Positions 14,716-24,800 of a stretch of 27,496 nt of DNA are shown one piece after another. Position 1 is the stretch's first letter, and the number at the start of each line of letters is the position of its first letter. A program made the position numbers and the translations under genes. The stretch covers positions 1 through 27,496 of the forward strand of contig JBCCRH010000022.1 of NCBI GenBank assembly GCA_039208045.1. The letters are read 5' to 3'. Source of the DNA: JBCCRH01 sp039208045 (GTDB lineage: Bacteria > Bacteroidota > Bacteroidia > Chitinophagales > Saprospiraceae). The notes below the pieces were generated by a model. That model saw only the letters and a program-made list of their open reading frames with translations, searched no databases and had not been told where the DNA came from.

Positions 14716-15969
14716 ATGCGAACCTACAAACTTTTCGAACTTAACGAACATATCCGCAGAGTACTGGCACTGAATTTTTCGGAGCCACTTTGGGTGGAAT
14801 GCGAACTGGCACAGGTCAATCAGTCCAGGGGGCATTACTACTTGAGTTTGATTGAAAAGCAAGAAGGGGAAGATCAGATTATTGCGCAAGTGGATGGAGT
14901 GATTTGGCAGCGTACCTACAAGAGTTTATATCGAAAAATAGGGGTAAAGCTGCGGAGCTTGTTGCGAGAAGGCCTAGAGGTGAAGCTGAAAGTGCGCATT
15001 AATTTTAATGAGCGCTATGGCTTGAAAGTGCAGGTCGAGGATATCGACTTGCACTATACGCTGGGGCAACTAGAGCTGCAACGGCAGCAAACCCTAAAGG
15101 CGTTGAAGAAAGAAGGGTGGATTGGCAAAAATGCGCGCTTGGCCCTGCCAAATGTGATTCAGCGCATTGCCGTGATTTCGTCGGAGCGGGCGGCGGGTTA
15201 TTTGGACTATTCTCAACAATTGGAGACGAATGGCTATGGCTACCGCTATGTGAATCATTTCTTTGGGGCGGCCATGCAGGGGCTGAAGGTGGAAGAAGAA
15301 ATTATTCAACAGCTGGATGCGATTGCAAGCCAGCAGGAACATTTTGATGTGGTGGTGATCATTCGCGGTGGCGGAGCGCGCTTGGACTTGCGGGCGTTTG
15401 ATAGCTATGCGTTGGCGGTAGCTGTCGCTAAATGTCCCTTGCCCGTACTTATCGGTATTGGCCACGAAGTGGACGAAGTGGTGCTCGATCGAGTAGCGCA
15501 CACTGCGCTTAAGACGCCAACGGCAGTCGCCGAATTTTTAATTCAGCACAACCTCCAATTTGAGGCCTATATTCAACAATTGGGCCTTACCATTCAACAA
15601 TCCACCCAACAACTCCTATTTCATCGTGCGCAGCAAATCGAACAGCTTCAGCAAAACATTCAATTTTCAGCCGAAAAGCTCCTCCTCAACGAGCACTACC
15701 AGCTCAACCATTTGCAACAGCAACTACCCACCCTGAGTCAGCACCTTTTGCGCCAAGCCACCCAAGAACTGGCAGCTAAAGAGCAAGCACTCGCGCTGCT
15801 CGACCCTGCTGCTGTCCTACAACGAGGCTATTCAATGACCAGTATGGATGGAAAACTACTCACTACTATTGAAAGTGTGCAAGAAGGTAGTATTTTGCGC
15901 ACGCATTTATCGGACGGTCAAATAGAAAGTACCGCCACCTCACTGAAGTCGATGAATAATGAAGATTGA
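14716..15969 (+). CDS. xseA: Exodeoxyribonuclease VII large subunit
   Basis: 417 residues, the usual length. Exonuclease VII degrades single-stranded DNA into oligonucleotides in the cytoplasm and acts in mismatch repair and DNA damage clean-up. An OB-fold DNA-binding domain covers about 1-115 (LWVECELAQVNQSRGHYYLSL). The catalytic domain follows, with RIAVISSERAAGYLDY (150-165), VVIIRGGGARLDLRAFD (about 213-229) and IGIGHEVDEVVLDRVA (246-261) ahead of LKTPTAVAEF (265-274). The last third is the long coiled coil, rich in Gln/Leu, that holds the small subunits. The motif RGGGARLDL replaces the common RGGGSxEDL, as in a divergent Bacteroidota form. xseB overlaps its end by 11 bases. Confidence 0.96.
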   Translation: MRTYKLFELNEHIRRVLALNFSEPLWVECELAQVNQSRGHYYLSLIEKQEGEDQIIAQVDGVIWQRTYKSLYRKIGVKLRSLLREGLEVKLKVRINFNERYGLKVQVEDIDLHYTLGQLELQRQQTLKALKKEGWIGKNARLALPNVIQRIAVISSERAAGYLDYSQQLETNGYGYRYVNHFFGAAMQGLKVEEEIIQQLDAIASQQEHFDVVVIIRGGGARLDLRAFDSYALAVAVAKCPLPVLIGIGHEVDEVVLDRVAHTALKTPTAVAEFLIQHNLQFEAYIQQLGLTIQQSTQQLLFHRAQQIEQLQQNIQFSAEKLLLNEHYQLNHLQQQLPTLSQHLLRQATQELAAKEQALALLDPAAVLQRGYSMTSMDGKLLTTIESVQEGSILRTHLSDGQIESTATSLKSMNNED

Positions 15970-16150
15970 GTCTTACGAAAAAGCCATGCAGGAGCTGCAA
16001 ACGATCCTGCAAGCATTACAAGCAGGCACTATTACTATGGATAGCCTTTCCACGAAAGTGGCCAGAGCACAAGAACTGATTGCGTATTGCAAAAATGAGC
16101 TGCGTACTGCCGAAAAAGCGGTGAAAGAATTATTGGATGGAGAAGACTAA
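15959..16150 (+). CDS. xseB: Exodeoxyribonuclease VII small subunit
   Basis: 63 residues, typical of XseB. The sequence SYEKAMQELQTILQALQAGT...LSTKVARAQELIAYCKNELRTAE has the family's two helices: Y-E-x-A-x-x-E-L-x-x-I at the start and C-x-x-x-L-x-x-A-E at the end. Several XseB chains bind the coiled coil of XseA to make the active nuclease. The ATG lies inside the end of xseA (11-base overlap in another frame), so the two are translationally coupled. Its stop is one base from the stop of the convergent membrane-protein gene. Confidence 0.95.
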   Translation: MKIESYEKAMQELQTILQALQAGTITMDSLSTKVARAQELIAYCKNELRTAEKAVKELLDGED

Positions 16151-16151
16151 C

Positions 16152-16580
16152 CTAAGCCTGTAGTTGTTCAAACACATACCACAGCAATAGCCCCGCCCTT
16201 GCCGACCACAGTAGCGTCCGAATCCAATTGCTACGTACTAATTGCTGTATCGCCTTATCATCATGTTTTTCTGATAATTTTCCATGCAAGGGCACTTGGA
16301 TAAAGAAGGTGGAACCCCACAGTCCTAGCACGCCTACCAAGTTAACGAGCGGCACCCAGCCCTCGGCCAGCCACCACCATAGCAGTGCCGTCCCCAATTC
16401 CAAGAGCATGGGGGGAGCAGTCACCCACACCGTATGCGACGTATGAGCTTGCTCATAAGCCACAAAGCGAGCCGGATCGACTTTTGCGAAAAGCGGATAA
16501 TGGACGACCTGAACAAACCAGATCAGGCCGAACATGTAGAGGGAAATGCCAAGGTGTGTCACAAAAATAAGTGTTTCCAT
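16152..16580 (-). CDS. Small integral membrane protein (DUF-type, function unknown)
   Basis: 142 residues with four hydrophobic helices at about 5-27, 55-75, 77-96 and 119-138. The signature WFVQVVHYPLFAKV...F..YEQAHTSHT...PPMLLE is one I associate with a widespread uncharacterised family of small bacterial membrane proteins; its His and Glu residues near the membrane face are conserved-looking, but no activity is known to me. It lies 19 bases after the giant surface-protein gene on the same strand and abuts xseB tail to tail (one base between stop codons). Co-transcription with the giant gene is possible but functionally unexplained. Confidence 0.78.
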   Translation of the reverse strand: METLIFVTHLGISLYMFGLIWFVQVVHYPLFAKVDPARFVAYEQAHTSHTVWVTAPPMLLELGTALLWWWLAEGWVPLVNLVGVLGLWGSTFFIQVPLHGKLSEKHDDKAIQQLVRSNWIRTLLWSARAGLLLWYVFEQLQA

Positions 16581-16599
16581 AGCCTTTCCCTCTTGTTTT

Positions 16600-19500
16600 T
16601 TATCGGAGTAATGTTACATCGCCACTCTTGGTAAACGATTCTATAGTTTGACCAGGCGTAGAAGATTGTCGTTCCCAGCTGATCTTGTAGATGTAAACAT
16701 CTACTGGTGATTCCGTTCCATTATAGGTACCATCCCAGCCTATATCATTACTATCGTTGTCGTAAACGAGGGTTCCAAAGCGACTATAAATCTTAAAGTC
16801 AGTGATCTGAATAAGATCTTCTGCCCCCGTTGGAATCACCAAGGAGAAGAAATCATTTGTTTGATCATTATTTGGAGTGAATACATTGGGGACTTCAGGC
16901 TCCGTTGCCTTCACATCAATCTCTATCAATGCCTCAGCGCCACAATCCGCTCCTACATCAGGAATGATTTCTACCGTATATAAGGTAGTTGGTATATCTG
17001 TAGGAGTAACCGTAACAAGCGTGTCTCCTACCACCATTTCACCACTAGAAGCTTCCCAATTGAAGGTAAGCATATCAAAGCTAATATCTGTATCATAGTT
17101 CACCCTTAGCTGTACGGGAGTTCCCAGTTCTACTTCCCCTTCTATATCTACCGAAATACTATCTATCACAACACTTGGGAACACTTGCGTGCTCGCCGTT
17201 TCGATAATGGTTTCGCAGCTGTTAGTATAAGTAAGAACTATATCTACTAGGCCAACATCGAGATTGCTCAGGGTCAATGTTGCGTCCGTCTCTGGTTGTA
17301 CTACGCCATTCAGCGTCCATTCGAATTCTTCTGCTGTTCCATCTCCCCCTTCAGCCACAGCGAGAAGACTAATAGCTTCTCCTTGGCAGATAGTTGGTTC
17401 GAGAGGCGACAACGTTAAGTTTACTTGTTCTATTACTTCTACGGTTACGCTATCTGTGAAGCTATCACACCCTTCTATAGAAGCCACTACCTCATAAGTA
17501 GTTGTACTATCTGGTGAAACTGTGGGAGCTGCTTCTGTAGACGAAAAACTAGGGTTTTCTAATGCTCTCCAAACATAGCTGACGCCATCAATTGGGTCTT
17601 CATTTAGCGTAAGCGAACCATTGAAACAAATCCTCGGATCAGCAGGAAAAAGCACCTCTGGGGTTAACCCAATGACATTGACTGTTACACTTTCCGTTAA
17701 GGTTTCGCATCCGTTGTCGTAGACTACCGTGTAGGTAGTGGTGTCTGAAGGTGTTACAGTAATTTCTGCGCCTGTATCCGTACCATCAGGCCAAGACCAT
17801 GTGATAGTTCCGGTAACAAAATCAGGAGCATTGTTACTCAGACTCAGAACGACCTCCTCCCCATCACAAATAGTCTGATCTTCCGATACTTCTATGATAA
17901 CTGGTGGAACAATACTCACAGTAACGGAGTCCGATAGGGTTCCGCAAGCATTGGTAGCATCAAGGAAGTAAGTTGTTGTTTCGGTTGGTGAAACTGACAG
18001 TAAGGGATCAGAGGAGCTAAAACCTGGATCGGTAGAAGAAGACCAGCTGTAGGTCGATCTGCCATCATCTAGAAAGCCTAATTGTACCGGATCACCCAGA
18101 CAAGATACTTGATCAGAATTAAGCTGCAATTGGGGCAGTGTAGCCGCATTTACTGTAATGGATGCACTACCTATACACTGGTTCGCTACGACGGTAAGGT
18201 TATAAACCGTAGTATCCCCTGGAGTCGCCACTGGGTCTAGACATTCGGAACAGCTCAGCGAACCATTGGGCATCCACATAATGGAGTCAGGGAATATCGA
18301 ACTGGTAGCCGTCAATTGCACACTTTCTCCGGCACAAATATCTTGAACAGGGTCAATCGTCACCATTGGCAGTGGATTAACATTGACTTGGGCTCGGAAG
18401 GTGTCGCGGCAAACGCCACTGGTAGCTACCCGCTCGAAAAGAGTGGAGTCAACCCCTACAATCACCATGTTGTACAGGGAATCAGGAGTGTCGAAGCTTC
18501 CATTATTAGGAGACCACTGGAAGGTAATATCAGGAAAGTCTGCCGGATCATAAATAGGAGAAGTCAATAGCACCTGTATCCCTTCACAGATCGTGGTATC
18601 CATTGGATTAATATTCTGTACCGTGGGCAAAGAATCCACCACCACGGTGAGGGTATCAAAACGCATACAGCCTGGTACTTCCACCGAAGCGATATAGCTT
18701 GTGATGGTTTCTGGCGAGGCAATCACTTGATTGGCCATGGTGGTATCCAGTGAGCCATCACCAGGCGTCCACATCGCTATTTCGCCTGCTGGCACTACAA
18801 AAGCACCAATTTCTACCTCATCACCTCGACAAATACGGACGGTATCCGGCTGGTTTAATTCAATCAGAATTGGAGTAATGTCGACACTAAATGAATCAAT
18901 CGTACTACAAAAATCTCTTGAGGCGGTAAGCACAAACGTGCCATCGGTTTGCGGAAATCCTGCCGAATTAGGATCGGTGGGATCAACAATATCATCTGGG
19001 CCAGTCCAGCTGTAGACCACACCAGTTTCAGGTGTAGTGGTACTTAATAAAATGGAATCGCCTTGGCAAGCACTTAAATCGCCAGCGATGTCTAATATAG
19101 GAAGTTGAATTACTTCTACAGTTATACTATCCTGTGTTCCTGTTGGACAAGCGGCTAAATCATCACCCAAAACAGACAAAAAGTAAGTAGTCGTTTCAGT
19201 GGGTGAAACTACAGGATTAGCTGTCTCACTGCTAAAGTTATCTGCTGTCCAAGTATATGCGCTTCCCGCTATGGCGTTTCCACCAATAGCAATAGAATCA
19301 CCTGCGCAAATCTGTAGGTCATCAATAATATTGTATTCGGGTACTTCGCCGGGAGTAACCGTTATGGATACGACATCCGTTAGCGTACAAAGGTCGGTAA
19401 CCAAGGCTACTTCCACCTCGTAAGTTCCAGCAGCGGCGGCAGTGACCATGGGGTCGGGGCAATTCGTACAACTCAGATCCACCCCAGTAGGGGCTGTCCA

Positions 19501-21648
19501 TTGATAAGTGGCATTAGGAAAGGTACTCCCTGCTATAATTTGTATTTCTTCATTAACACAAACTTGCTGATCAGGGCCAGCAGTTACATCAAATACGGCT
19601 ACTTCGATATCGAGCGTATCGGTGTAGCAAATAGCATCTATTAAAGCAGTATAGGTAGTCGTTTCAGTGGGCGTAACCGTAGGAGTAGCGCAATTGATAC
19701 AAGAAAGGCCTTCTGTTTCTCCGATCCAAGAAACACTACCTATGGTGGTACTCACTTCAACAATTACGGATTGACCCGCGCAGATGGCGGTATCGGTGCC
19801 CAGAATTTCAGCTGAAATTGGTGCCAACACCTGCTCTTGGGTAGGGCCCCAGTCTACAGAAATTCCCGCATCTCCAATATTATCTCCCCAGTCATTGACC
19901 AGTACTACATACACTTCACCTGCCTGAGCCGGGATGGTTTGTACAATATCATCATTATCGCCATTATCTGGATCGCAGTCGTATTCGTCTCCTACTTCAT
20001 AGCCAAAGGCCGGGTGAGTATCTGCCAAACCAGTGGGTTCCGTTCCACCGGCATAGGAACTACGAATAGGCTGATTATTGGTAATAAAATCCACAACAGC
20101 TGCGGGTGTGCTACACACTTCTTCAGGTGTAAATGGCCCCCATACATTGAAGTCAATATCAGAAGGATTATCAGCACTTTCAAGAATAAAGCCAAATGGG
20201 CCATCCGCTTGCGCTTCAATAGAGAACCAGAAAAAGTCAGGTTCTGCGCCCACGCCAAACCAGCAACCTGCATTTTGATCGATAATCATATCCACATCTT
20301 GGAAGTTGTTTTCGAAAGTGAAGATGGAAGGTAAGCCAGAAGGCTCAATACAGCCATTAAGTGGGTTACATAAGGCATCTACCAGAGCAGGTGACAACAC
20401 GCAGTCCGCTTCTTCTACACTTATGTCAAAATCAACACAGCCAGTAGCATTAGCAACTACAATATAATAAGTACCTGCTTCTTCAAAATCTACACTGGCA
20501 ATCGAGCCAGTTTCACTTTGCCCTACACACAGCGTAGCAGGATCGTTGGGCGGGCCATTGAGCACTAGCACGCCGCCATTTGTTACATTAACGGAAGCAC
20601 AAAATCCACCCGGTGCATCGTAAGTGAAGACGTATTCGGGACCACCCAAAAAAGCATCATCTGTACAATTGGAGGTCGCAAAAGTAGCAGCGCCATCACA
20701 AGTAGAGAACGAACCTGAAAACGGTACGTTATTGATGACCGTTGGATTATCTACTCCTACTCCATCGCAAGCCAGTGGCGAGCACTGCCAGGTCAATTCA
20801 AAACCTGCCTCGACTACCGAACCATCCGAAATAAATTCTACAGTAACGCATCCACTTGGCGCCTGTATCGAAAAGTCGTTACCATTAGAAAATCCTGTGG
20901 CGGAAGCGATTAGATTACCGTCCGTTCCTTCTCCCTGATACACATTAAGGACATCTGCTCCCTCTTCTATCGCAAAGTCTACTAAATCTAGATTGATACA
21001 GCTATGCGCATCAGCAGGACAAATCTCAAAGGTGAAGTTCTCGTCATCTCCGTAGTCTCCTTCTAGGCCACCAGAATCGTACAAGGTACCAAAACAGGAG
21101 GTGGTATTAGGAATAGAGCCAATATTGATAGCCGGCACAAATTCGTCGATACAAATGGTAAAATCGCCCCAATTGGGTGCCGCTGTGGCCGAAAAGTCAT
21201 TTACTCGAATAAAATAAGTCAAACCAGGAGTCAGGCCTAAAATGTCGAGCTGCACTTGCGCATCGCCATTATCGGCATTATTACAAGCTAGCTCTGCCAA
21301 GCCATCAAACGTACAATCCCCTCGATAGAGGGCGATTTGTGGGTTGCTGATCGGGCCATTGGGGCCACCTAATGCTCCAATTACGGTGATCGTAATATCT
21401 TGAATTTCTGGCGTCATCTGAAAGGCAAACCATACATCATTTTGGGTCGTCCCCCCATTAAAACAGGCGGGGCTATTGCCGAAGCCAATATCAGAGGCGG
21501 TAGCCCCGACATTATTGTAGATCACGTCGGTATTACAGGCTGGCGTTGGGCCTAAATCAATTACACCATCGCAATCATCATTGGCAGGCTGTGCGAAGGC
21601 TGAAATACTAAAAAAGGCGAAAAGTAGTAAGGATAAAAAGTCTCTCAT
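16600..21648 (-). CDS. Giant T9SS cargo: CUB-like and ~12 Ig-like domains with gliding-motility C-terminal domain
   Basis: 1682 residues from the ATG at 21648, which gives a clean signal peptide (MRDFLSLLLFAFFSISAFAQ). An upstream ATG at 21714 would bury that signal under 22 extra residues. After it come a pre-peptidase-C-like domain (ANDDCDGVIDLGPTPACNT..., YFIRVNDF), a CUB-like domain (GTLYDSGGLEGDYGDDENF), and two more Cys-containing beta-sandwich modules. About twelve Ig/PKD-like repeats of ~80 residues follow, each with the pattern (I/V)C-x-G-(E/D)-S near its start, P-T-E-T-T-T-Y in the middle and a second Cys before a D-S-V-T-V end strand. Three repeats add an SCxxC pair. The last ~95 residues (VPNVFTPNNDQTNDFF ... 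KIYSRFGTLVYDN ... GDVTLLR) are the gliding-motility/T9SS type B domain. Likely a disulfide-stabilised surface adhesin or filament protein. Confidence 0.92.
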   Translation of the reverse strand: MRDFLSLLLFAFFSISAFAQPANDDCDGVIDLGPTPACNTDVIYNNVGATASDIGFGNSPACFNGGTTQNDVWFAFQMTPEIQDITITVIGALGGPNGPISNPQIALYRGDCTFDGLAELACNNADNGDAQVQLDILGLTPGLTYFIRVNDFSATAAPNWGDFTICIDEFVPAINIGSIPNTTSCFGTLYDSGGLEGDYGDDENFTFEICPADAHSCINLDLVDFAIEEGADVLNVYQGEGTDGNLIASATGFSNGNDFSIQAPSGCVTVEFISDGSVVEAGFELTWQCSPLACDGVGVDNPTVINNVPFSGSFSTCDGAATFATSNCTDDAFLGGPEYVFTYDAPGGFCASVNVTNGGVLVLNGPPNDPATLCVGQSETGSIASVDFEEAGTYYIVVANATGCVDFDISVEEADCVLSPALVDALCNPLNGCIEPSGLPSIFTFENNFQDVDMIIDQNAGCWFGVGAEPDFFWFSIEAQADGPFGFILESADNPSDIDFNVWGPFTPEEVCSTPAAVVDFITNNQPIRSSYAGGTEPTGLADTHPAFGYEVGDEYDCDPDNGDNDDIVQTIPAQAGEVYVVLVNDWGDNIGDAGISVDWGPTQEQVLAPISAEILGTDTAICAGQSVIVEVSTTIGSVSWIGETEGLSCINCATPTVTPTETTTYTALIDAICYTDTLDIEVAVFDVTAGPDQQVCVNEEIQIIAGSTFPNATYQWTAPTGVDLSCTNCPDPMVTAAAAGTYEVEVALVTDLCTLTDVVSITVTPGEVPEYNIIDDLQICAGDSIAIGGNAIAGSAYTWTADNFSSETANPVVSPTETTTYFLSVLGDDLAACPTGTQDSITVEVIQLPILDIAGDLSACQGDSILLSTTTPETGVVYSWTGPDDIVDPTDPNSAGFPQTDGTFVLTASRDFCSTIDSFSVDITPILIELNQPDTVRICRGDEVEIGAFVVPAGEIAMWTPGDGSLDTTMANQVIASPETITSYIASVEVPGCMRFDTLTVVVDSLPTVQNINPMDTTICEGIQVLLTSPIYDPADFPDITFQWSPNNGSFDTPDSLYNMVIVGVDSTLFERVATSGVCRDTFRAQVNVNPLPMVTIDPVQDICAGESVQLTATSSIFPDSIMWMPNGSLSCSECLDPVATPGDTTVYNLTVVANQCIGSASITVNAATLPQLQLNSDQVSCLGDPVQLGFLDDGRSTYSWSSSTDPGFSSSDPLLSVSPTETTTYFLDATNACGTLSDSVTVSIVPPVIIEVSEDQTICDGEEVVLSLSNNAPDFVTGTITWSWPDGTDTGAEITVTPSDTTTYTVVYDNGCETLTESVTVNVIGLTPEVLFPADPRICFNGSLTLNEDPIDGVSYVWRALENPSFSSTEAAPTVSPDSTTTYEVVASIEGCDSFTDSVTVEVIEQVNLTLSPLEPTICQGEAISLLAVAEGGDGTAEEFEWTLNGVVQPETDATLTLSNLDVGLVDIVLTYTNSCETIIETASTQVFPSVVIDSISVDIEGEVELGTPVQLRVNYDTDISFDMLTFNWEASSGEMVVGDTLVTVTPTDIPTTLYTVEIIPDVGADCGAEALIEIDVKATEPEVPNVFTPNNDQTNDFFSLVIPTGAEDLIQITDFKIYSRFGTLVYDNDSNDIGWDGTYNGTESPVDVYIYKISWERQSSTPGQTIESFTKSGDVTLLR

Positions 21649-21863
21649 CAACAATGCATTTCGTTTGAGTAGGATCAAGTTTGGTATACGACCAAAAATA
21701 ATCAAAATTTGCAATTTGACTACTGCCCCCCTATCTATGGGCGGCTATTTGACTAAACTTACAACTGTTTACTATTTCCTTATTCCAGTGCTTTTACTAG
21801 TTGTACTAAAATCAAAATTTGACATTTTTATGAGCAAAATCAGCAATTTTTTGTTAGACACAT
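21649..21863. promoter_or_regulatory. Divergent intergenic region of two surface-protein genes
   Basis: 215 AT-rich bases lie between the two start codons. On the minus strand TATTTTTG (21693-21700) matches the Bacteroidota -7 consensus TAnnTTTG, 44 bases before the giant gene's ATG. The near-palindrome ATCAAAATTTG occurs twice as a direct repeat (21701-21711 and 21811-21821), one copy near each gene, and could be a shared regulator site. A GC-rich hairpin-like patch lies at 21724-21745 (TGCCCCCC...GGGCGGC). The regulatory roles are inferred. Confidence 0.35.
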
Positions 21864-24800
21864 ATGAGACCAAATTATATTTTCCTGTTCTGCCTAGGTA
21901 TTGCCTACTTTCTGAATGTAGGCACTCTTAGCAGTCAATCCATCCAAGGGCGAATACTCGATGCGCAGACCAACGCCCCAATCTTCAACGCTTTTATTTT
22001 TATCGATAATAGCTCTATTGGAACTACTACTGACCTGGAAGGCTACTTCCAGCTAGACCTTAAAGAGGTACCTACCACTGAGCTCGTTGTTTCCCACATT
22101 AATTACGAGCGTATTACCCTGACCTTAGACCGTACTTGGCAAAATGGACAAGCTATCTACCTAGAGTCTTCCGCAATGGAAATTGGTGAAGTGATGGTCG
22201 CGTCCAAAAAATCTAAAAAGCGAGATAGATGGATCAAGTCCTTCGAAGATGCTTTTTTGGGCACTTCTGATAATCGGGAGGAAGTTAGTATTCTAAATCC
22301 AGAAGTGCTACTCTTCCAAGAAGATACACTTGGATTACATGCCATGGCCACCGATCAAATTTTGATTCAGAATGATGCTCTAGGCTATCAGCTGCGCTTT
22401 TACCTCGATAGCTTTATCCAACAGAAAGACAATCTAGTGCTCTATACCGGTAAAGTATTTTTTGAAGATCAACTATACGAACAACCCGATACTAATAACG
22501 TACTAAATGCACGAGCTACCGCCTTTGCAGCATCTCGCCAAGCATTTTTTCAGCAGCTTCTCCAAGGCAGCTACAACAAACGTACGTACCAAATTGGTGT
22601 AAGTGATTTTAGCGAATCCAATAAGCCCCCTAAATTTGAGCGCTTAAAACAGAGCGATATACAGCTGACAGCAGGCCCTATTTATGATACCCTTCGGATA
22701 TCCGAGCAGGTAGGCTCGCTAAATGGCCACCTAACAATCCGCCACAAACGAAAGAACCGATGGAGAAGTTGGTACCCCGTTTCCTACCTCAAGCCCTATG
22801 ATGGCTATTATTTAGTAGCTCCCAATGGAGAGCTAGCCAACAGTCATCGCGTGGAAGAAGCAGGCTATTGGGCGAAACTTCGCATCGCTGATTTGATGCC
22901 GGTGAATTATGGTCAACAGACACTACTAGCCGCAAAAGCAACTCCGACCAACCTCCTTGACAGCTTAATCGCTTACCAGCAAAAAGTGAATCGGGAGAAG
23001 GTATTTGTACTAACCAATAAGCCGTACTATAGCCACAGAGATACCATTTGGTTTAGTAGTTTTCTATTGGACGGCTATACCCATGAGGCAGCTACTCCCA
23101 GTCAGGTTCTCCATGTCGACCTAATTAATGCAAATGGCGAGCTGATGGATTCTAGAACACTCCATGCTGCTAAGGGCTTAGATGGTGCCTTTGTGCTACC
23201 TGAAGATAGCCCCGGAGGCGTGTATCAATTGAGGGCCTACACGAATTATATGCTTGGATTTGAGCACAAGCAGCTATTCCAAAAGGCAATCCCAATCTAC
23301 AATTTTTCCCAAGAAGAAGCACTCTCAGCCCTACCCTGGCAGTCTGAACCCACTACTTCGGTAGAGCTAGCATTTTTCCCAGAAGGAGGTGTACTGGTCG
23401 AGAACGTCCCTAACACGCTTGCGTTCACGGTACGAGATAATCGGGGGCTACCGCTCGCGGTAGAAGGCCAGATCGTTGATGGGCAACAGCGGGTAGTTAG
23501 TGCGTTTAATACCTATTTCGATGGCATTGGATTGATGAATTTACGACCGATGAAGGGCAGCTCCTATTTTGCCTCCGTTACGTATGCTGATAGTACCTAT
23601 CTTTTCCCCTTCCCGGCAGCGCAAGCCGAAGGTATATCGCTCAATGTGAATGCTTCCCAGGAAGAAGTCATTTATTTTAAAGTACTAGCTGATGAGGAAA
23701 CCGATCTTAGCGATACCTATATTATTGGTCAGACGCGCGGCGCAATCTTTGGGATGTATGAAAAATTGAAAGCAGGACGCTCCATCAGCCTAGATCGTAA
23801 TGCTATTCCAACAGGCATTGGTCAATTGAGCCTATTTACTGCGCAAGGGGAATTGCTTGCCGAATGCTTGTTCTACAATCCACCTTCAGACGAAGCCAGC
23901 CTCAAAGTAAATGCTCCATATGCGTACCATCGGCCCCGCCAAGAAGTAGTGCTCGATGTAGAGCTACTCGATAGCTATGAGCTAGCCGATTTCAATAAGG
24001 TACAACTGGCTGTTACGGTAACAGATCAGAGTGTGGTACCTAACCCCTTGGTAGTCGACAATATGCAGCGTTCCTTACTGCTAGATACGGAGCTATCGAA
24101 TACCCCCTATTGGCCATTAAATGCCCTAGGTGCGGAAGCAGTACGCGCTCAGTTCTACACCAATCTTCACCTGATGACGCAGCAGCTTCCCCATTATGAT
24201 TGGAAAAAACTACAGCAAAAGAGCGACTGGAGTTCTGTGCATATGCCAGAAACGGGGTTTTCTGTAAAAGGCTACACTACTAAAAAAGATAGCGAGCAGC
24301 GCGTGAGGAGTAATTTAATGCTTACGGTGCTAGAACCCAATTTTTATGCCAGTAATACCATAAGTGATGCCGAAGGCAACTTCCGTTTTGATAACCTGCC
24401 CATGCTAGATAGCACGAACTTCAACCTTCAAGGCAGACTTACTACAGTAAGCGCCGCTTCCAATGTCGCTTTTACACCTGAAGGCAATAAAGACCTTAGC
24501 TTTCATCTAACGACCACCGATAAGCCAAGCATTGAGCTGCTGCCTAATGCCACGGTATTTCAGGCTCGACAACGCGACTCCATCGTACAAGTCTTTTTAG
24601 CGAAAGCGAAACGACGTGCCCTGCTCGATTCTGTCTTTCGCCCAACTTGGGAAGTAGATTTAGATGAAATTGTAGTTAAAGGGCGCCGCCCTGGCAAACG
24701 CTATGTTCCTTCTGGTGCGTATGATGTGAATCAAATGGATTGGATTCCGCCCGAACAAACCGCCTTTTCCCTTTTGACGCGCCTCCGCCCCAGGAAAAAC

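Noticed and set aside
21649..21714. Upstream ATG at 21714 as start of the giant Ig-repeat protein
   Set aside because: The signal peptide begins at the in-frame ATG at 21648; the extra 22 residues would bury it.
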